Assembly: GCA_035222895.1 (NCBI GenBank)
Contig: JAVYIG010006391.1
Location: 54,789-118,788, forward strand
DNA: 64,000 nucleotides
Origin: Strongylocentrotus droebachiensis
Lineage: Eukaryota; Echinodermata; Echinoidea; Camarodonta; Strongylocentrotidae
Reading direction: 5' to 3'
The notes beneath the pieces were generated by a model. It saw only the letters and a list, made by a program, of their open reading frames with translations. It was not told where the DNA came from and searched no databases. Of this stretch, positions 59,133-64,000 are shown one piece after another. A program made the position numbers and the translations under genes. The number at the start of each line of letters is the position of its first letter. Within the stretch, counting starts at the first letter, position 1.

Positions 59133-59748
59133 CTCATACATGTATATCAATTCAGCTATCATTAATATTGCAATAACTTGGAAACCTGTTTTCTTGTATG
59201 TATTTTATGCTGCAATTGAAGTTCATGGCGGAACTCATTTATATTCCTCTTATAGTGATTAAATTTTCCTTACATGTAACTATTGATGTTGTTGATGTTT
59301 TTAGTTTTTTACGGCGCTATCATTGAAAATATGAATATTTACGCCAGAATGAATTCCTATGATCTATTCCACCAAAGATGATAATGCGTGTGTATATATT
59401 ACTTGTACATAACTCTTACCTCATGTTTAACTGCAGGCTTATTCGAGGATAGTGGTACTGCGTACATACTGATAGTACAGGTTGAAATAGTTTAAATTTG
59501 GAAAGGTCTTGATCTTTTCCCACTCTTGTTCTTGTACAATTATATGTAATTATTGCTATACGTGAAAGTATTCCAGCGGATTTTTCGGCCTTTAATTGCA
59601 AAAAAGTATTTATAGATGTTGTTCGCAGGACAGAATGATTAATTGAAATAAATGTATAAAAGTTTTATCTATGTAATTTTGCCTCATTCTTGCCAAAAGC
59701 ATGTATTAAGACGATTTTGTGTTTTTGGTCAGAGGACTGCCCAGACTT
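59133..59748 (+). other. Retrotransposon 3' non-coding segment
   Basis: AT-rich, without an ORF, between ORF3 and the polypurine tract. Confidence 0.7.
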
Positions 59749-59760
59749 GGGGCGGGGTAG
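59749..59760 (+). promoter_or_regulatory. Polypurine tract
   Basis: Ggggcggggtag directly abuts the 3' LTR. Such a tract primes plus-strand DNA synthesis. A C and a T interrupt it. Confidence 0.7.
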
Positions 59761-59818
59761 TGTAACGAAATCGTTATTTACATTACCTAGCCTTTAGAGG
59801 GCGTTAGTTATTGTAATT
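59761..59818 (+). repeat. 3' LTR fragment, 58 bp
   Basis: Identical to the first 58 bp of the 5' LTR, then replaced abruptly by the array at 59819. The remaining roughly 341 bp are not in the window. Confidence 0.92.
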
Positions 59819-59887
59819 AGGTGATACGTAACGAAGTCTACGTATCACCTTTTGATTTCGTCAAGATTTTTATTATTATTTATTATT
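59819..59887 (+). repeat. Leading partial unit of the tandem array
   Basis: It contains the 32-bp interrupted palindrome (with t for a in the spacer) and the next few dozen bases of the unit. It then breaks into att repeats and restarts as a full unit. Confidence 0.9.
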
Positions 59888-62800
59888 AGGTGATACGTAA
59901 CGAAGTCAACGTATCACCTATTGATTTCGTCAAGATTTTTATTTATTTATTCTTCCTCGAATTTGTTCGCAGGATATCTCAAGACTCAATAAAGCCATTA
60001 TCATGAAACTTGACATGATGATAGATCTTAGTCTAACTTAGAACTGCGTGACTTTTCAAAGACTCAAAGTCATCGTGACGTCATCCAGACGCCATTTTGT
60101 GAAAATCAACTTATGATCATATCTTCATAACAGAAAGCCATTTCTCATTCATATTTGTCATGATCAAGGTCAATATTTGTCGGGTCAATTTCAGATCAAT
60201 AAATGCGCGTAAAAATGCGCGTACGCGTAGGTGCGCGCGTTAATGCGCGCGTAAAATTTAAAATTGCTCAAAATCGTCTTAAATTTTTTTTGCATACGTT
60301 TCAGGCCATCATAAGCATTTCATAAAAAATCGCGCAAAACACGCATTTTTGGACGTTTTCGTTCGTCACGGCCGAACGAAAAATAATTTCTCTGCAAAAG
60401 CTTTTGACCGAATATTCCTCATAATTTTCCGAACAATTTGATACCAAGTTTATCTCTTATCACTATTAATAACGGAATGAGCGTCCGTTCAAGATAACCG
60501 TCCGCACGCGCGATTTTTGTAATACATAGCATATACGGGCAAAAACATGCCTATAAAAAGTCCATTGGGATGAATAAGGACTGCCAATTTTTTTTTCATA
60601 TTTAGATAGAGTATGAGTCGAAGGTATGATTTCATATCTCATTTGGCCATTAAGTACATTTTGACGTCATCATAATGGCCTTGGAAGTCAAAAATACAAA
60701 AATGCATATTATGACGTCATTATGTTTATGGAAAATTTAGTGTATTTCTCTTAATATTCATCGATTCTCTTCTAGATTTTAATATGTTGTAGCCGAGGCA
60801 ATCGTCTTCGAGATCAGTTTACACCAATTTTCATTTAAATGATGTCATCATAGTAAAAAATTCAATTAAAGGCCACATGTCAAAATTTTCGTCATTTGCG
60901 TGTTATGTCTATGGAGGGTGAATTTCGTTCACATTATGAATCTACATCACATCAATCTTTCAGCACTATCTCGCTCATTTGTGCTCTCTTCTCTCCCAAA
61001 TTTGGGTATGTTATAGCTGAGACCATGGGCTATAAAACCGGTGTACTTTGTTTTTTAATCAGATGTTGAGATCATGTCGGAATTTTCAATCAAAAGTTGA
61101 AATTGCAAATTTTGAAGAAAGCATCATTAGGTGATACGTAACGAAGTCAACGTATCACCTATTGATTTCGTCAAGATTTTTATTTATTTATTCTTCCTCG
61201 AATTTGTTCGCAGGATATCTCAAGACTCAATAAAGCCATTATCATGAAACTTGACATGATGATAGATCTTAGTCTAACTTAGAACTGCGTGACTTTTCAA
61301 AGACTCAAAGTCATCGTGACGTCATCCAGACGCCATTTTGTGAAAATCAACTTATGATCATATCTTCATAACAGAAAGCCATTTCTCATTCATATTTGTC
61401 ATGATCAAGGTCAATATTTGTCGGGTCAATTTCAGATCAATAAATGCGCGTAAAAATGCGCGTACGCGTAGGTGCGCGCGTTAATGCGCGCGTAAAATTT
61501 AAAATTGCTCAAAATCGTCTTAAATTTTTTTTGCATACGTTTCAGGCCATCATAAGCATTTCATAAAAAATCGCGCAAAACACGCATTTTTGGACGTTTT
61601 CGTTCGTCACGGCCGAACGAAAAATAATTTCTCTGCAAAAGCTTTTGACCGAATATTCCTCATAATTTTCCGAACAATTTGATACCAAGTTTATCTCTTT
61701 ATCACTATTAATAACGGAATGAGCGTCCGTTCAAGATAACCGTCCGCACGCGCGATTTTTGTAATACATAGCATATACGGGCAAAAACATGCCTATAAAA
61801 AGTCCATTGGGATGAATAAGGACTGCCAATTTTTTTTTCATATTTAGATAGAGTATGAGTCGAAGGTATGATTTCATATCTCATTTGGCCATTAAGTACA
61901 TTTTGACGTCATCATAATGGCCTTGGAAGTCAAAAATACAAAAATGCATATTATGACGTCATTATGTTTATGGAAAATTTAGTGTATTTCTCTTAATATT
62001 CATCGATTCTCTTCTAGATTTTAATATGTTGTAGCCGAGGCAATCGTCTTCGAGATCAGTTTACACCAATTTTCATTTAAATGATGTCATCATAGTAAAA
62101 AATTCAATTAAAGGCCACATGTCAAAATTTTCGTCATTTGCGTGTTATGTCTATGGAGGGTGAATTTCGTTCACATTATGAATCTACATCACATCAATCT
62201 TTCAGCACTATCTCGCTCATTTGTGCTCTCTTCTCTCCCAAATTTGGGTATGTTATAGCTGAGACCATGGGCTATAAAACCGGTGTACTTTGTTTTTTAA
62301 TCAGATGTTGAGATCATGTCGGAATTTTCAATCAAAAGTTGAAATTGCAAATTTTGAAGAAAGCATCATTAGGTGATACGTAACGAAGTCAACGTATCAC
62401 CTATTGATTTCGTCAAGATTTTTATTTATTTATTCTTCCTCGAATTTGTTCGCAGGATATCTCAAGACTCAATAAAGCCATTATCATGAAACTTGACATG
62501 ATGATAGATCTTAGTCTAACTTAGAACTGCGTGACTTTTCAAAGACTCAAAGTCATCGTGACGTCATCCAGACGCCATTTTGTGAAAATCAACTTATGAT
62601 CATATCTTCATAACAGAAAGCCATTTCTCATTCATATTTGTCATGATCAAGGTCAATATTTGTCGGGTCAATTTCAGATCAATAAATGCGCGTAAAAATG
62701 CGCGTACGCGTAGGTGCGCGCGTTAATGCGCGCGTAAAATTTAAAATTGCTCAAAATCGTCTTAAATTTTTTTTGCATACGTTTCAGGCCATCATAAGCA

Positions 62801-64000
62801 TTTCATAAAAAATCGCGCAAAACACGCATTTTTGGACGTTTTCGTTCGTCACGGCCGAACGAAAAATAATTTCTCTGCAAAAGCTTTTGACCGAATATTC
62901 CTCATAATTTTCCGAACAATTTGATACCAAGTTTATCTCTTTATCACTATTAATAACGGAATGAGCGTCCGTTCAAGATAACCGTCCGCACGCGCGATTT
63001 TTGTAATACATAGCATTTACGGGCAAAAACATGCCTATAAAAAGTCCATTGGGATGAATAAGGACTGCCAATTTTTTTTTCATATTTAGATAGAGTATGA
63101 GTCGAAGGTATGATTTCATATCTCATTTGGCCATTAAGTACATTTTGACGTCATCATAATGGCCTTGGAAGTCAAAAATACAAAAATGCATATTATGACG
63201 TCATTATGTTTATGGAAAATTTAGTGTATTTCTCTTAATATTCATCGATTCTCTTCTAGATTTTAATATGTTGTAGCCGAGGCAATCGTCTTCGAGATCA
63301 GTTTACACCAATTTTCATTTAAATGATGTCATCATAGTAAAAAATTCAATTAAAGGCCACATGTCAAAATTTTCGTCATTTGCGTGTTATGTCTATGGAG
63401 GGTGAATTTCGTTCACATTATGAATCTACATCACATCAATCTTTCAGCACTATCTCGCTCATTTGTGCTCTCTTCTCTCCCAAATTTGGGTATGTTATAG
63501 CTGAGACCATGGGCTATAAAACCGGTGTACTTTGTTTTTTAATCAGATGTTGAGATCATGTCGGAATTTTCAATCAAAAGTTGAAATTGCAAATTTTGAA
63601 GAAAGCATCATTAGGTGATACGTAACGAAGTCAACGTATCACCTATTGATTTCGTCAAGATTTTTATTTATTTATTCTTCCTCGAATTTGTTCGCAGGAT
63701 ATCTCAAGACTCAATAAAGCCATTATCATGAAACTTGACATGATGATAGATCTTAGTCTAACTTAGAACTGCGTGACTTTTCAAAGACTCAAAGTCATCG
63801 TGACGTCATCCAGACGCCATTTTGTGAAAATCAACTTATGATCATATCTTCATAACAGAAAGCCATTTCTCATTCATATTTGTCATGATCAAGGTCAATA
63901 TTTGTCGGGTCAATTTCAGATCAATAAATGCGCGTAAAAATGCGCGTACGCGTAGGTGCGCGCGTTAATGCGCGCGTAAAATTTAAAATTGCTCAAAATC
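59888..64000 (+). repeat. Tandem array, 1241-1242-bp unit, three full copies plus a partial
   Basis: Units start at 59888, 61129, 62371 and 63613 (last copy cut by the window end). They are nearly identical: unit 1 lacks one T present in the others (ctcttatc versus ctctttatc) and unit 3 has tagcatttacg where the others have tagcatatacg. Each starts with arms aggtgatacgt and acgtatcacct around a 10-bp spacer. Inside are three TGACGTCA words (60076, 60662 and 60712 in unit 1) and a CpG-dense gcgcg block (about 60203-60255). There is no ORF above 60 codons. It is either a satellite or tandem copies of a DNA transposon sharing terminal palindromes. Confidence 0.95.

Larger units (their letters stand above)
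51893..59818 (+). mobile_element. Ty3/gypsy LTR retrotransposon with extra zinc-finger ORF; 3' LTR interrupted
   Basis: In order: 5' LTR, tRNA-Leu-like primer site, repeat-built leader, gag with a CCHC knuckle, protease in the -1 frame, one long pol frame (RT, RNase H, integrase with GPY/F), a third ORF with two C2H2 fingers, a purine-rich tract and the first 58 bp of the 3' LTR. Integrase after RNase H places it in Ty3/gypsy. The two LTR stretches that can be compared are identical, so insertion looks recent. The only coding break seen is a one-base frame change in protease. The rest of the 3' LTR is displaced by the tandem array starting at 59819. I do not assign a clade. Confidence 0.95.

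Noticed and set aside
59761..59850. Shared gtaacgaa word between the LTR start and the satellite palindrome as evidence of common origin
   Set aside because: Only about eight bases match, and surrounding sequence does not align.

Overview
This window looks like echinoderm nuclear DNA, most likely sea urchin. It is AT-rich and intron-rich, and full of GA/CT and ATT microsatellites, tRNA-derived SINEs and small inverted-repeat transposons. The SINE heads resemble tRNA-Ser and tRNA-Met, and their tails run through GCGCTATATA-like sequence into ATT repeats, a style I associate with sea urchin genomes. The species call is inference; no marker gene fixes it.

Layout. Positions 1-12.2 kb hold no recognisable gene, only SINE copies, MITEs, a foldback, microsatellites and homopolymer blocks. 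From 41752 down to 12633, on the minus strand, lie the last five coding exons of a neutral sphingomyelinase of the SMPD3/nSMase2 type. The exons are 76, 147, 154, 172 and 189 nt; all splice phases agree and they encode the C-terminal 245 residues. One intron is 19.9 kb. Exons for the N-terminal half were not found and may lie beyond the window. Two catalytic positions are changed: the His of the family's THL motif is Gln, and the Asp of GDFN is Asn. The distal Asp-His pair is intact. The gene may therefore encode a pseudoenzyme.

A CpG-rich island at about 40.1-40.5 kb, with an X-box-like palindrome and a TATA-like box, lies in one intron. Positions 41.8-51.9 kb hold two MITEs, poly-G tracts and no recognised gene.

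A nearly complete, young Ty3/gypsy LTR retrotransposon occupies 51893-59818 on the plus strand. It has a 399-bp 5' LTR, a tRNA-Leu-like primer site, a leader made of about sixteen 31-bp repeats, and gag. A GGGAAAC slippery heptamer sits in the gag/protease overlap. The protease is broken by a one-base frame change; RT-RNase H-integrase is intact. In the place where env would sit is an extra ORF encoding two C2H2 zinc fingers, preceded by a splice-acceptor-like sequence. Its 3' LTR is cut after 58 bp, identical to the 5' LTR, by a tandem array of a 1241-1242-bp unit that runs off the end of the window. Each unit begins with a 32-bp interrupted palindrome.

The points most worth following are the zinc-finger ORF in the retroelement, the doubly substituted sphingomyelinase, and the palindrome-bounded array inside the LTR.
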